Shown: in pieces, positions 43,790 through 51,943 of the stretch | How positions within the stretch are numbered: the first letter of the stretch is position 1 | How the letters are laid out: every line of letters starts with the position of its first letter | NCBI RefSeq assembly: GCF_039541855.1 | Contig: NZ_BAABHA010000001.1 | Coordinates: forward strand, 310,001-374,000 | Direction: 5' to 3' | DNA length: 64,000 nucleotides | DNA from: Solirubrum koreensis | Lineage (GTDB): Bacteria; Bacteroidota; Bacteroidia; Cytophagales; Hymenobacteraceae | The notes under the pieces: generated by a model | What the model was told of the DNA's origin: nothing | Seen by the model: the letters and a program-made list of their open reading frames with translations, nothing else | The model's database searches: none | Translations under genes and position numbers: made by a program

Positions 43790-44200
43790 GTGGTAAAACC
43801 GTATTTGATTGATTTTCCGAAGTTGGGGAAGGACTCCACGGGGTACATCTGTGTGGTAGAGCTTCACAAAGCTCTGCCTTTTGAAGTACAGCGTACTTTC
43901 TGGACCTATGACACACCGGAATCTTTCGTGAGAGGGAATCATGCCCACTACAATACCGAGCAGGTGCTGTTTGCTGTAGCTGGTCGTATTACGGTAACCA
44001 CTGAAATGCCCGGAGGTGCTACGGAAATATTCCATCTGCAGAACCCGCACCAAGGCTTGTACGTGCCGCCACATGTATGGCACACAATGCAGTATACACC
44101 CGGGGCAGTGCAGCTTGTGTACGCCTCTACCCATTACGACGAAACAGACTACATACGCGACTATGAGGTGTTTCGGGCGAAGTGGAAACATGAGGCGTAA
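43790..44200 (+). CDS. fdtA: FdtA/QdtA-like dTDP-4-oxo-6-deoxyglucose 3,4-ketoisomerase
   Basis: A 136-residue cupin-fold isomerase, read from GTG 43790 (MVKPYLIDFPKLG), which aligns with the start of the second copy at 49670. Family marks: PYLIDFPKLG, FWTYDTPE, the catalytic His pair in RGNHAHYNTEQ, and DETDYIRDYEVF near the C-terminus. It moves the keto group of dTDP-4-oxo-6-deoxyglucose from C4 to C3, before transamination at C3. It cannot be told apart from QdtA (gluco product) by eye. Its own aminotransferase is 4.3 kb away and has a second FdtA next to it. Confidence 0.9.
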   Translation: MVKPYLIDFPKLGKDSTGYICVVELHKALPFEVQRTFWTYDTPESFVRGNHAHYNTEQVLFAVAGRITVTTEMPGGATEIFHLQNPHQGLYVPPHVWHTMQYTPGAVQLVYASTHYDETDYIRDYEVFRAKWKHEA

Positions 44201-44301
44201 GCTTATCATGTTGATTGGCAACTGCACTCGGGAGTAGAGGGCCCGCGGTACCAAGTTTATTGATGGGAATAGCCGAACGTTGCCGGCGCGGCACGTGTAC
44301 G

Positions 44302-44439
44302 CTAAAGCAAGCAATGAACATTGTTTTGAACTTCTGATTTTTGCTGCCACTGCTTAATGCCAGCAGTAACCATCGGCGCTTTTCCGCGTGGGTCTTTTCT
44401 ACGGGTTAGATAGATGAGCGGCATTAAATTGTAAGCTAT
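44302..44439 (-). pseudogene. Possible fragment of a tyrosine-recombinase arm-binding domain
   Basis: A short minus-strand frame lies mostly between genes, and its upstream extension overlaps the next gene's start. It encodes IYLTRRKDPRGKAP, then TAGIKQWQQKSEVQ. This recalls the N-terminal arm-binding segment of Bacteroidota phage-type integrases (sequence of the type ..KGEAPIYLRI...STGIKV..W..K..), with a deletion between the two parts. It is about 40 residues from an internal ATG, without a catalytic domain. It could be chance, so confidence is low. Confidence 0.2.
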
Positions 44440-45994
44440 GTCCCACGTTTCCTCCAATACCGCCGAATCCACTGGGGACGTACTGGTAAAGTCACTCCCA
44501 GCTACCAGAACCATCCGCTGGCGTCGGATATTTTTGTGGGCATTGCTAGGCTGGACGCTCTTGGGCCTATTGCCCTTTGCGGTACTTAGCTTCTTTAATC
44601 ATCCATTCTACGATGATTACATGGAAGCTATTCGGGTACGCCAATACGGACTTTGGGGCGCTCAAAAGCACTTGTATTTCCACTGGACAGGGCGCTTTTT
44701 TACTTCTTTTCTCCTGACCGTCGGCAATCCGCTTACTTACGATTGGGTACCTGGCATACGGCTCACTCCGCTTTTTTTCTTGGTACTGATTTGGAGCGTA
44801 TTCTACTTGGCGGTGCGTTACCTCGCTTCCGCACAGCTCAGCCGTAAGTGGAGCGTTTGGGTGGCTGCGCTGGCCTTGTTGCTGTATTTAGGTGCGGCGG
44901 CCCAAGTGTACCAGGCATTTTATTGGTTTACTTCAGCGGTGGTTTACCAAGCAGGCAACGCAATGCTTGCCTTAACGGTGTTCCTGTCCGGGTACCGTTT
45001 CCGGTCTTCAGGCCGCGCAAAATATGTTCTTTCCTTTGGCGCAATATTGGCGGCAATTGCCACAGCTAGCTCAAACGAAGTAGCACTGGTACAATTGGTA
45101 GTGGTGCTGGGCGTACTCAGTGGTATCAGCTACTGGCAAAAAACAAACGCCTGGCAGTGGTGGGTCGGACTGCTGGTGGTAACGCTGAGCATAGGAGTAA
45201 TTGCCACGGCGGCGCCGGGAAATTTTGCTCGTTTGCACGTAGTACATCCGTTGCACGCTCGTGAGCTTACCTACGCAGTTCCGCGCACCATTTATTCCGC
45301 TATCGAATTCTTAGCTGTACCCCGGGTATGGATTATGCTTGCAATGGTGGTGGCTGTGTGCGTGCCGTGGGCCGCCCGGAATGCTTCTTTGACAGCTTTT
45401 AAGGCGTGGCGGTTACATCCGCTTATAGCACTTGCAGCATGGCTAGGCACTTTGCTAATGGGCTTTTTTCCCTTCTGGTGGATGTGGGCCTCCTACACGC
45501 CCGTACGCACCCAAAACGCCATTCTTTTCGGAGCGTTGCTGAGCATACCGCCCTTAGTGCAAGCAGTAATGGGCTGGTACGCGGCGCGGCACAGGAGCGG
45601 AATTGAGACTGTGCGTAGCCCCATTCCTGGTTGGATTACAGCGTGGGGTATACTCCTTGCTCTAGGCACCATAAGTGGCGCGGCTATACTGCCGGCATGG
45701 CGGGAATTGCTGGTAAATGCAATGCCTTTCGAAAGCCAAATGCAAGCTCGGTATAGGGCTTTGGCCCAGGCTAGAGCCCAAGGTTGGCGTGAACTTACGC
45801 TACCACCCATGGCCATTGCCAAGCCACAAGCCATTCTGGTTCATGAAGAAGATTTAAAGCCTCAAGCCAGCGAGGAGCGGAACCGAGTAACAGCCATGTA
45901 TTACGGACTCGATTCGCTTCGCGTACCCGAGCTAAATTGCCCGGGCAGTGCGGTTACAACGTCTACGAACACTCCCATAACCGCTTATGATTAA
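44438..45994 (+). CDS. Polytopic membrane protein (DUF6056-like), first of a tandem pair
   Basis: A 518-residue inner-membrane protein with about ten to twelve hydrophobic segments. Conserved features: HPFYDDYMEAIRV after the first helix, HWTGRFFTSFLLTVGNPL, and YQAFYWFTSAVVYQAGN. These are shared with its downstream neighbour and resemble the DUF6056 group, probably lipid-linked-sugar-using or glycan-modifying membrane enzymes; this is from memory. The soluble C-terminus contains MYYGLDSLRV, repeated in the neighbour. It overlaps the next gene by 8 bases, so they are co-translated. Confidence 0.75.
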   Translation: MSHVSSNTAESTGDVLVKSLPATRTIRWRRIFLWALLGWTLLGLLPFAVLSFFNHPFYDDYMEAIRVRQYGLWGAQKHLYFHWTGRFFTSFLLTVGNPLTYDWVPGIRLTPLFFLVLIWSVFYLAVRYLASAQLSRKWSVWVAALALLLYLGAAAQVYQAFYWFTSAVVYQAGNAMLALTVFLSGYRFRSSGRAKYVLSFGAILAAIATASSNEVALVQLVVVLGVLSGISYWQKTNAWQWWVGLLVVTLSIGVIATAAPGNFARLHVVHPLHARELTYAVPRTIYSAIEFLAVPRVWIMLAMVVAVCVPWAARNASLTAFKAWRLHPLIALAAWLGTLLMGFFPFWWMWASYTPVRTQNAILFGALLSIPPLVQAVMGWYAARHRSGIETVRSPIPGWITAWGILLALGTISGAAILPAWRELLVNAMPFESQMQARYRALAQARAQGWRELTLPPMAIAKPQAILVHEEDLKPQASEERNRVTAMYYGLDSLRVPELNCPGSAVTTSTNTPITAYD

Positions 45995-47447
45995 AAAACT
46001 ACTTGGCTTAATAACGGGGCAGTTTGGCCTTGCTGGGCTAGCATTGTTCATGTGGTTGCCTTATCTGTTGCTGTGCTTTTTCACTCAGCCTTACTGGGAC
46101 GATTACACTTATGCCACGCTTTTATGGAAGGATGACCTCGGCTCTATCCTAGTCGATCAATACCGGCACTGGAGCGGCCGTTACGTAGCCATTGGGCTAT
46201 TGGCTGGTGCTAATCCACTCACGCACGGTTGGCTGCCGGGTCTGGGGTGGGTTGCATTCTTTTCTCAGGTGGCTTTGGTCATAGCTTTTGCCGCTCTGGT
46301 CGCTTCGCTCAGCGGTTACGTCATGCGCGTCGGCAAATCCATCCTGATTGGAATCTTGCTCTATGTTGTATACGCAAGCATTATTCCCGACCCTTACCAA
46401 GGGCTTTATTGGTTTACGGGCCTGACAGTATACCACTCAGGACTTCTCCTTTTCTTGGGCTGTTGGTTGGCCGCAGTAGCGGCCATTCGTGCCGCTACGG
46501 CGGGCGCACACTATACTTGGCTGGTACTGGCCTCCTTGCTTGCCGTGCTGGCCACAGCGACTAACGAGGTAGTAATGCTAACGTTGTGCTTCGCGCTATT
46601 GGTGGCCACTCTCTTGGCCTATTATGGCCGCAAGACATACTGGCATAAATGGCTGATTTTGTTAGCGGCTGCCTTGGCTGGCGGATGTATAGCGGTACTA
46701 GCGCCAGGAAACTATGAGCGTCTGGCTGTTGAATCGGGTGTTCTGCCTTTGGCCGATCGGTCGTGGCCGAAAGCCGCTGTGGGAGCGGTAGCCGATGCGG
46801 TAAACCTACTTACTCGTCCGGCTGTGTGGCTGTGCCTAGGAGCCTTGCTGGTGCTTAGCTTAAATGCGTGGATGCGCCTGCGTCCCCAGCCGGTAGTTGG
46901 CAAACCCCTCACGCCATGGCTGTGGCCAGTACTTGTGGGCATGACTGTAGCAGGGGTACTGCTGCCTTCGAGGTGGATTTACGGCGTACCTGCTGTCGGG
47001 CGCGTAGAAAACCTGATTATTGCGCTCTTACTCGTGGCGGTGGTATTCATTGGGCGTGAAATTGTGGCTTGGGCTCAAAGCAAACACCCAAATTGGCAGC
47101 CGCTTCCGCGCACGTGGTGGATGATTGTAGCCATTTTAGCGCTTGGCGGCTTGGTGCGAGGACCGGTTTACCGGGCGTGGCGTGAGTTGGCAGGGGGTGC
47201 ACCGGTTTTCGGACAGCAGCACCGGCAATGGCATCAGCAATTGCGTACGGCTAAGCAGCAAGGGTTGCGCGAGGTAACACTACCCGCCGTGCGCGGTGTG
47301 GTTCCGTATCAAGTTTTAATTTGGAACACCGATATGCTCTCGGTTTCCGCCGGGCATATTGTGAACCAATCTGTAGCCACTTACTACGGGCTCGATTCAG
47401 TACGGGTAGATGGTCACGATTTGCCACCGGCTGAATGGCTGCGTTAA
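45987..47447 (+). CDS. Polytopic membrane protein (DUF6056-like), second of a tandem pair
   Basis: A 486-residue paralogue of the preceding protein with the same layout: a first helix, QPYWDDYTYATLLW, HWSGRYVAIGLLAGANPLTHGWLPG, PYQGLYWFTGLTVYHSG, ATATNEVVMLTLCF, many membrane helices, and a soluble tail with TYYGLDSVRV. The aspartates after the first helix sit where GT-C-type glycosyltransferases keep their catalytic DDY motif, so a glycosyltransferase role is plausible. It is followed after 21 bases by a GT2 that could supply the lipid-linked sugar. Confidence 0.75.
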   Translation: MIKKLLGLITGQFGLAGLALFMWLPYLLLCFFTQPYWDDYTYATLLWKDDLGSILVDQYRHWSGRYVAIGLLAGANPLTHGWLPGLGWVAFFSQVALVIAFAALVASLSGYVMRVGKSILIGILLYVVYASIIPDPYQGLYWFTGLTVYHSGLLLFLGCWLAAVAAIRAATAGAHYTWLVLASLLAVLATATNEVVMLTLCFALLVATLLAYYGRKTYWHKWLILLAAALAGGCIAVLAPGNYERLAVESGVLPLADRSWPKAAVGAVADAVNLLTRPAVWLCLGALLVLSLNAWMRLRPQPVVGKPLTPWLWPVLVGMTVAGVLLPSRWIYGVPAVGRVENLIIALLLVAVVFIGREIVAWAQSKHPNWQPLPRTWWMIVAILALGGLVRGPVYRAWRELAGGAPVFGQQHRQWHQQLRTAKQQGLREVTLPAVRGVVPYQVLIWNTDMLSVSAGHIVNQSVATYYGLDSVRVDGHDLPPAEWLR

Positions 47448-47468
47448 GGCGCCTTCTTTTTTCGCAAC

Positions 47469-48452
47469 ATGCCCAAGCTTTCCATCATAATTCCTTGTTA
47501 TTTCAACGAGCTAAACATTCCGCTTACAGGGGCTGAGTTGCTGGCAAATGAGCAGAATTTTCCACCCGACGTAACATTTGAGTACGTATTGGTAGACGAT
47601 GGCTCGCGCGACGGTACTTGGAACGCGCTGTGTCGGTTTAAAGAGCAGCACCCGGAAAAGGTCACGGTGGTTAAACTGGCTGGGAATGTGGGGTCCTACA
47701 ACGCCATCGTAGCTGGTATGGCCCAAGCAACCGGTGATTGTGTGGCCGTAATTACCGCCGATTTGCAGGACCCTCCCCAACTTCTGGCGCAGATGTACGC
47801 CTACTGGGAACAGGGCTTTAAGCTTGTACTAGCCAACCGTGCCGACCGGGAAGAGGGCCCAGTGCAACGAGTAGTCTCCAATACTTTTCACTACCTCATG
47901 CGCCGTATTGCCCTCCCTGGCGTACCAACCGGTGGGTTCGATATGGTCTTTTTCGATCGGCAACTTTGCAGCGAAGTGGTACGCCTGCAGGAGCGCAACA
48001 GCAACGTGTTTTACCTGCTGGTATGGCTGGGTTACCCGTACGTGAGCATCCCCTATACACGGCGAAAGCGACAGGTAGGCCGTTCCCGGTGGACGTTTAG
48101 CAAAAAGGTGAAGTTATTTGTCGATTCCCTCTTGGCGTTTTCGTTTTTCCCGGTGCGGGCCATTTCCGTACTTGGTTTGCTGCTGGGACTTTCGGCCATG
48201 AGTTACGGTTTGTTTTTGTTGGTTCTGCGCCTCACTGGAGCACCTGAGCCCGAAGGCTGGACCGCTTTGATGCTGGTGCTGCTGTTTGTGTCGGCATTCC
48301 AAATGATTGCCTTGGGGGTTATTGGGGAATATGTTTGGCGTGGCCTCGATGCTTCCCGAAATCGACCCATGTACGTGGTGGAAACTGTACAACTAGCAAC
48401 TAAAGGGGACCCGCTTGAAAATGGAAAAAGTAAGACAAACACTTTTGGCTAA
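47469..48452 (+). CDS. Family 2 glycosyltransferase with C-terminal membrane anchor (undecaprenyl-phosphate type)
   Basis: A 327-residue GT2 like GtrB/ArnC. The catalytic domain shows KLSIIIPCYFNELNIP, VDDGSRDGT, and ITADLQDPPQ, followed by two hydrophobic segments near the C-terminus (ISVLGLLLGLSAMSYGLF and ALMLVLLFVSAF) ending in GEYVWRGLDASRNRPMYVVE. Such enzymes load a sugar onto undecaprenyl phosphate at the membrane. It stands next to the two DUF6056-like proteins and the sugar-nucleotide genes. The conserved ADLQDPP motif is intact. Confidence 0.92.
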   Translation: MPKLSIIIPCYFNELNIPLTGAELLANEQNFPPDVTFEYVLVDDGSRDGTWNALCRFKEQHPEKVTVVKLAGNVGSYNAIVAGMAQATGDCVAVITADLQDPPQLLAQMYAYWEQGFKLVLANRADREEGPVQRVVSNTFHYLMRRIALPGVPTGGFDMVFFDRQLCSEVVRLQERNSNVFYLLVWLGYPYVSIPYTRRKRQVGRSRWTFSKKVKLFVDSLLAFSFFPVRAISVLGLLLGLSAMSYGLFLLVLRLTGAPEPEGWTALMLVLLFVSAFQMIALGVIGEYVWRGLDASRNRPMYVVETVQLATKGDPLENGKSKTNTFG

Positions 48453-48457
48453 CTTTG
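48450..48457 (+). promoter_or_regulatory. -7 promoter element before the FdtB aminotransferase
   Basis: TAACTTTG matches TAnnTTTG, 32 bases before the fdtB ATG, and begins three bases before the stop codon of the GT2 ends (48450-48452). It would start the AT-rich part of the locus. Confidence 0.45.
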
Positions 48458-48489
48458 AGGGCTCACATGATTAAACTTGGTTGACACAC

Positions 48490-49596
48490 ATGCAGGTTCC
48501 CTTTTTGTCTTTTGTTCCCCAGCATCAACTTATCAGAGAGGAAGTATTAGCGGCCGTAGCCCGCGTGTATGACTCTCAATGGTATGTTTTAGGGGAATCG
48601 GTAACAGATTTCGAACAGCAATTTGCAGCGTATTGCAATGTTAGTCACGCCGTTGGGGTAGCCAATGGGCTGGATGCATTGCATTTGTCTCTCAAAGCAC
48701 TAGACATTAAACCAGGGGATGAGGTTATCGTACCTTCAAATACCTATATAGCTACTTGGTTAGCCGTTTCTTACGTGGGGGCTACTGTGGTGCCTGTTGA
48801 GCCTAACCCAACTACTTATAACCTCGATCCTACTCAACTTGAGACGGCTATAACACCACGTACGCGTGTTATACTGCCTGTGCATCTCTATGGTCAAGCT
48901 TGCCAGATGGCCGATATAATGGACATTGCCAACCGTTACGAAATAAACGTAATCGAAGATAACGCTCAGGCGCAGGGAGCAATTTGTAGAGGGCAAAGGA
49001 CCGGTAGCTTTGGGCAATTAAATGCTACAAGCTTTTATCCAGGCAAAAATTTGGGCGCTCTAGGTGATGCAGGAGCCATAACAACAAATAACGCCGATCT
49101 GGCTCGAAAGGTACAGGTAATGCGTAATTATGGGTCTCAACAGAAATATTACAACGAAATTATTGGCCATAACTCCCGACTGGATGAATTACAAGCAGCT
49201 GTACTTAGCGTTAAATTGAAACAACTGGACTATTGGACATCACAGCGTCAACAGATAGCTGGTTTATATAATCAGGCACTTGAAGGGGTAGGAGATTTGA
49301 AGCTGCCAGAAATTGCTAAAGAGTGTACTCATGTATATCATTTATATGTTGTAAATACCCAAAGCCGGGATGCTTTACATAAGTGGTTACAGGAGCGCTC
49401 CATTGGCACACTTATTCATTATCCTGTTCCTCCACATTTGCAACAGGCCTACAGTCACTTGGGCTTCAAAGCAGGCCAGTTTCCAATTGCTGAAGCGTCG
49501 GCGAAAACAGTTTTGAGTTTGCCAATGTGGCCAGGAATGACTACGGAACATGTTGAATATGTTGTTAGAGCTGTAAAGGATTTCTTTGCTAGATAA
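48490..49596 (+). CDS. fdtB: FdtB-type dTDP-3-amino-3,6-dideoxyhexose aminotransferase
   Basis: A 368-residue PLP-dependent enzyme of the DegT/DnrJ/EryC1/StrS family, read from ATG 48490 (MQVPFLSFVPQ). Motifs: GVANGLDALHLSLKA, IVPSNTYIAT, EDNAQAQGA, and the PLP lysine in YPGKNLGALGDAG near residue 186. NSRLDELQAAVL and the final aminotransferase block also fit. With the FdtA-like isomerase and the acyltransferase next to it, it probably transaminates a 3-keto-6-deoxyhexose on dTDP. The gene starts the AT-rich part of the locus (about 42% GC in the gene). Confidence 0.9.
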   Translation: MQVPFLSFVPQHQLIREEVLAAVARVYDSQWYVLGESVTDFEQQFAAYCNVSHAVGVANGLDALHLSLKALDIKPGDEVIVPSNTYIATWLAVSYVGATVVPVEPNPTTYNLDPTQLETAITPRTRVILPVHLYGQACQMADIMDIANRYEINVIEDNAQAQGAICRGQRTGSFGQLNATSFYPGKNLGALGDAGAITTNNADLARKVQVMRNYGSQQKYYNEIIGHNSRLDELQAAVLSVKLKQLDYWTSQRQQIAGLYNQALEGVGDLKLPEIAKECTHVYHLYVVNTQSRDALHKWLQERSIGTLIHYPVPPHLQQAYSHLGFKAGQFPIAEASAKTVLSLPMWPGMTTEHVEYVVRAVKDFFAR

Positions 49597-49669
49597 GTCC
49601 TACCTAAAGCCACCTCTTCAGCTCTTGCGGCTCAGTAGAGAGGAAGTTTCTGATTCAGAACAGCTTACT

Positions 49670-50065
49670 ATGTGTGTTCCACACCTGATTGAATTTTCGA
49701 AAGTTGGTGCCCTGAGCTTAGGCTATTTAACCGTAGCACAAAATAGTCAGTTGCCCTTCACCATAGAACGCGTGTATTGGACCTACTTCACTCCCGATGA
49801 AGTACTGCGTGGGCACCATGCCCATCATGATTTGGAGCAAATAATCTTCGCTGTGAGCGGACGAATTGTTTTTACTCTGGAAGATGTAGAAGGTCATCAA
49901 CAAACTTTTGAGCTTAGCCGGCCAAACATTGGGCTATACGTTCCGAGAATGTTCTGGCGCACTATCCGTTTCTCGCATAACGCCGTACTCTTATGCCTAG
50001 CATCAAAGGAATATGATGAGCAGGACTATATTCGCGACTATAATTCTTTCAAAACTTTGAAATAG
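49670..50065 (+). CDS. fdtA: FdtA/QdtA-like ketoisomerase, second copy
   Basis: A 131-residue cupin-fold isomerase, read from ATG 49670 (MCVPHLIEFSKVG), which aligns with the first copy; the frame extends 28 codons upstream, into the fdtB stop, without family character. It keeps the His motif RGHHAHHDLEQ, FTLEDVEG and YDEQDYIRDYNSF. It catalyses the 3,4-keto shift on dTDP-4-oxo-6-deoxyglucose. Being next to fdtB and the acyltransferase, this copy is the likely functional partner; the earlier copy may be specialised for another isomer or redundant. Confidence 0.9.
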   Translation: MCVPHLIEFSKVGALSLGYLTVAQNSQLPFTIERVYWTYFTPDEVLRGHHAHHDLEQIIFAVSGRIVFTLEDVEGHQQTFELSRPNIGLYVPRMFWRTIRFSHNAVLLCLASKEYDEQDYIRDYNSFKTLK

Positions 50066-50067
50066 TC

Positions 50068-50829
50068 ATGAAATTCAACAATCGAAACATTCAGATTGGG
50101 CGCAATGTTCAACTCGGAACTAATGTCCGTATAGGGGATAATTGTATTATCTACGATAATGTACAGATTGGAGATAATTCGATTATTACAAATGATTGTG
50201 TAATTGGTGAGCCCACAGGAAGGTACTATCACGATGAAAATTATATTAATCCCGCTACAATTATCGGAGCGAATTCAATGATACGTAGCCATGCTATCAT
50301 TTATGCGGGTAGCGTTTTTGGTGAAGGATTAATGACAGGGCACCGCATTACTGTGCGCGAGGGAGCAAACTTTGGTATAAATTGCTTAATAAGCACATTA
50401 GCAGATATACAAGGTAACTCAAATTTTGGAGACTATTGCAGGCTTTATAGTAATGTTCATATTTGCGAATTTTCGCAACTAGGTAATCATGTATTTGTGT
50501 ATCCATATACGATTTTTACGAATGATCCTTTGCCCCCATCTAACCATTATAAAGGGCCAACCATCGGCGATTATACAATAGTAGCAGTTCACTCAGTTGT
50601 TTTGCCAGGTGTCAAAATTGGTGAAAATTGCCTTATAGGCGCTAATTCGGTAGTATCTCGCGATATTCCTGATTTTAGCTTTGCTGTAGGAAGTCCTGCC
50701 AAAGTGCAGCGGGATATCCGTACTATTAGTTCAAAGGAGGCTGCAGGCAATCATTATCCATGGATGCACCGTTTTGAACGTGGAATGCCGTGGGAAAATA
50801 TAGGCTTTGATAACTGGGTAAAAAAATAA
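50068..50829 (+). CDS. Left-handed beta-helix sugar acyltransferase (FdtC/QdtC-like)
   Basis: A 253-residue hexapeptide-repeat protein: IGRNVQLGTNVRIGDN and many further IG..V.IG turns give the left-handed beta-helix. The core around VFGEGLMTGHRITV and GVKIGENCLIGANSVV is typical of acyl-CoA or acetyl-CoA dependent sugar N-acyltransferases. It starts 2 bases after fdtA. It probably acetylates the 3-amino group of the dTDP-sugar made by FdtB. It is strongly AT-rich (about 38% GC). The acyl donor is unknown. Confidence 0.88.
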   Translation: MKFNNRNIQIGRNVQLGTNVRIGDNCIIYDNVQIGDNSIITNDCVIGEPTGRYYHDENYINPATIIGANSMIRSHAIIYAGSVFGEGLMTGHRITVREGANFGINCLISTLADIQGNSNFGDYCRLYSNVHICEFSQLGNHVFVYPYTIFTNDPLPPSNHYKGPTIGDYTIVAVHSVVLPGVKIGENCLIGANSVVSRDIPDFSFAVGSPAKVQRDIRTISSKEAAGNHYPWMHRFERGMPWENIGFDNWVKK

Positions 50830-50936
50830 AATATTGTTATTGATGTAATAGTTTGTGAATCTTACTTGTTAATAAATGAAATGTCTGAAGGGTTAAGCAA
50901 AATTCAAGAATTTTAGGACACACAAATAAAATTTCA

Positions 50937-51884
50937 ATGCTTAATTCGCCATTGGTGACTATTGGGGTCGCGTCGTACAATAATTCGGCATATATTCGTG
51001 AAACGTTGGATAGCATAAGACTGCAAACTTATGCTAATATAGAGTTGATAATTGTTGATGATGCTTCGAAAGACAACTCTGTTGAAGTTATCAAACAATG
51101 GATGAAAGATTTTGTTGAATGCAACGCTCGATTAATCGTTCATGAGATTAACCAGGGTGTTTGTCGCGTGTGTAACCGGCTTATTTCAGAAGCAAAAGGA
51201 GAGTTTATTAGTTTAGTAGCCTCTGATGATACTTATATTCCAGAAAAGACCGAAGTTCAATTAAAATATTTGCTTGCACTTCCAGAGAATATAGCTTTGG
51301 TTTATAGTGACGTATGGCATATGAATGAGCAGAGTGAAAGACTTGAGAAAAGTTTTTTTGAGAGTTATGAAGCTTTGCCGATAGAAGGGGAGTTTTTCGA
51401 GCCCCTGATTTTAGGTAATTTTATACCTGCCTTAAGTGTGTTAGTTCGGAGAAGCGTATACGAGAACGTAGGTAATTACGATGAGAGCCTGAGCTTCGAA
51501 GATTGGGACATGTGGTTGCGTGTATCCCGAAGTTATGGTATTGCCTACATTCCACAGAAATGTGGGAGCTACAGGCTTCACAATCAGTCGGCGTGGCGTA
51601 ATCGTAGTGCAAAAACGTACAGGGACGCTATGGCAATATTGGAAAAGCATTGGGGCGTCAGTAAAAAGGCAGATGAGTTGATCAAGAAGCAGATGATTGA
51701 CATAGCCCAAATTCTGTATCAACTTGGAGACTATACACATAGTAAAAGGTGGTTAAAGTTAAAGTGGCAGCAAGACCATACTTTTCATTCATTGGGTTTA
51801 TGGCTAGGATCTAGTTTGAATATTCCTATAAGTAGTGTGATTAAAATTAAAAAGAGTCTTCAGCAACTTCGCTTCATTAACTAA
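50937..51884 (+). CDS. Family 2 glycosyltransferase
   Basis: A 315-residue GT2 with GT-A features: LVTIGVASYNNSAYI, VDDASKDNS, and ASDDTYIPEKT. A C-terminal helix-rich region follows (about residues 220-315). It is probably cytoplasmic or peripheral, adding a sugar to a lipid-linked intermediate. It is AT-rich like its neighbours. The 107-base gap upstream has no gene. Confidence 0.9.
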   Translation: MLNSPLVTIGVASYNNSAYIRETLDSIRLQTYANIELIIVDDASKDNSVEVIKQWMKDFVECNARLIVHEINQGVCRVCNRLISEAKGEFISLVASDDTYIPEKTEVQLKYLLALPENIALVYSDVWHMNEQSERLEKSFFESYEALPIEGEFFEPLILGNFIPALSVLVRRSVYENVGNYDESLSFEDWDMWLRVSRSYGIAYIPQKCGSYRLHNQSAWRNRSAKTYRDAMAILEKHWGVSKKADELIKKQMIDIAQILYQLGDYTHSKRWLKLKWQQDHTFHSLGLWLGSSLNIPISSVIKIKKSLQQLRFIN

Positions 51885-51922
51885 GCGCTAGTCCTACCTA
51901 GTCTTGGTGTTGGTATAGCTGT

Positions 51923-51930
51923 TACCTTTG
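51923..51930 (+). promoter_or_regulatory. -7 promoter element before the NDP-sugar epimerase
   Basis: TACCTTTG matches TAnnTTTG, and a TTG lies 16 bases upstream. It ends 13 bases before the TTG chosen as the epimerase start. Confidence 0.5.
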
Positions 51931-51943
51931 CAGAATCGGAAAG

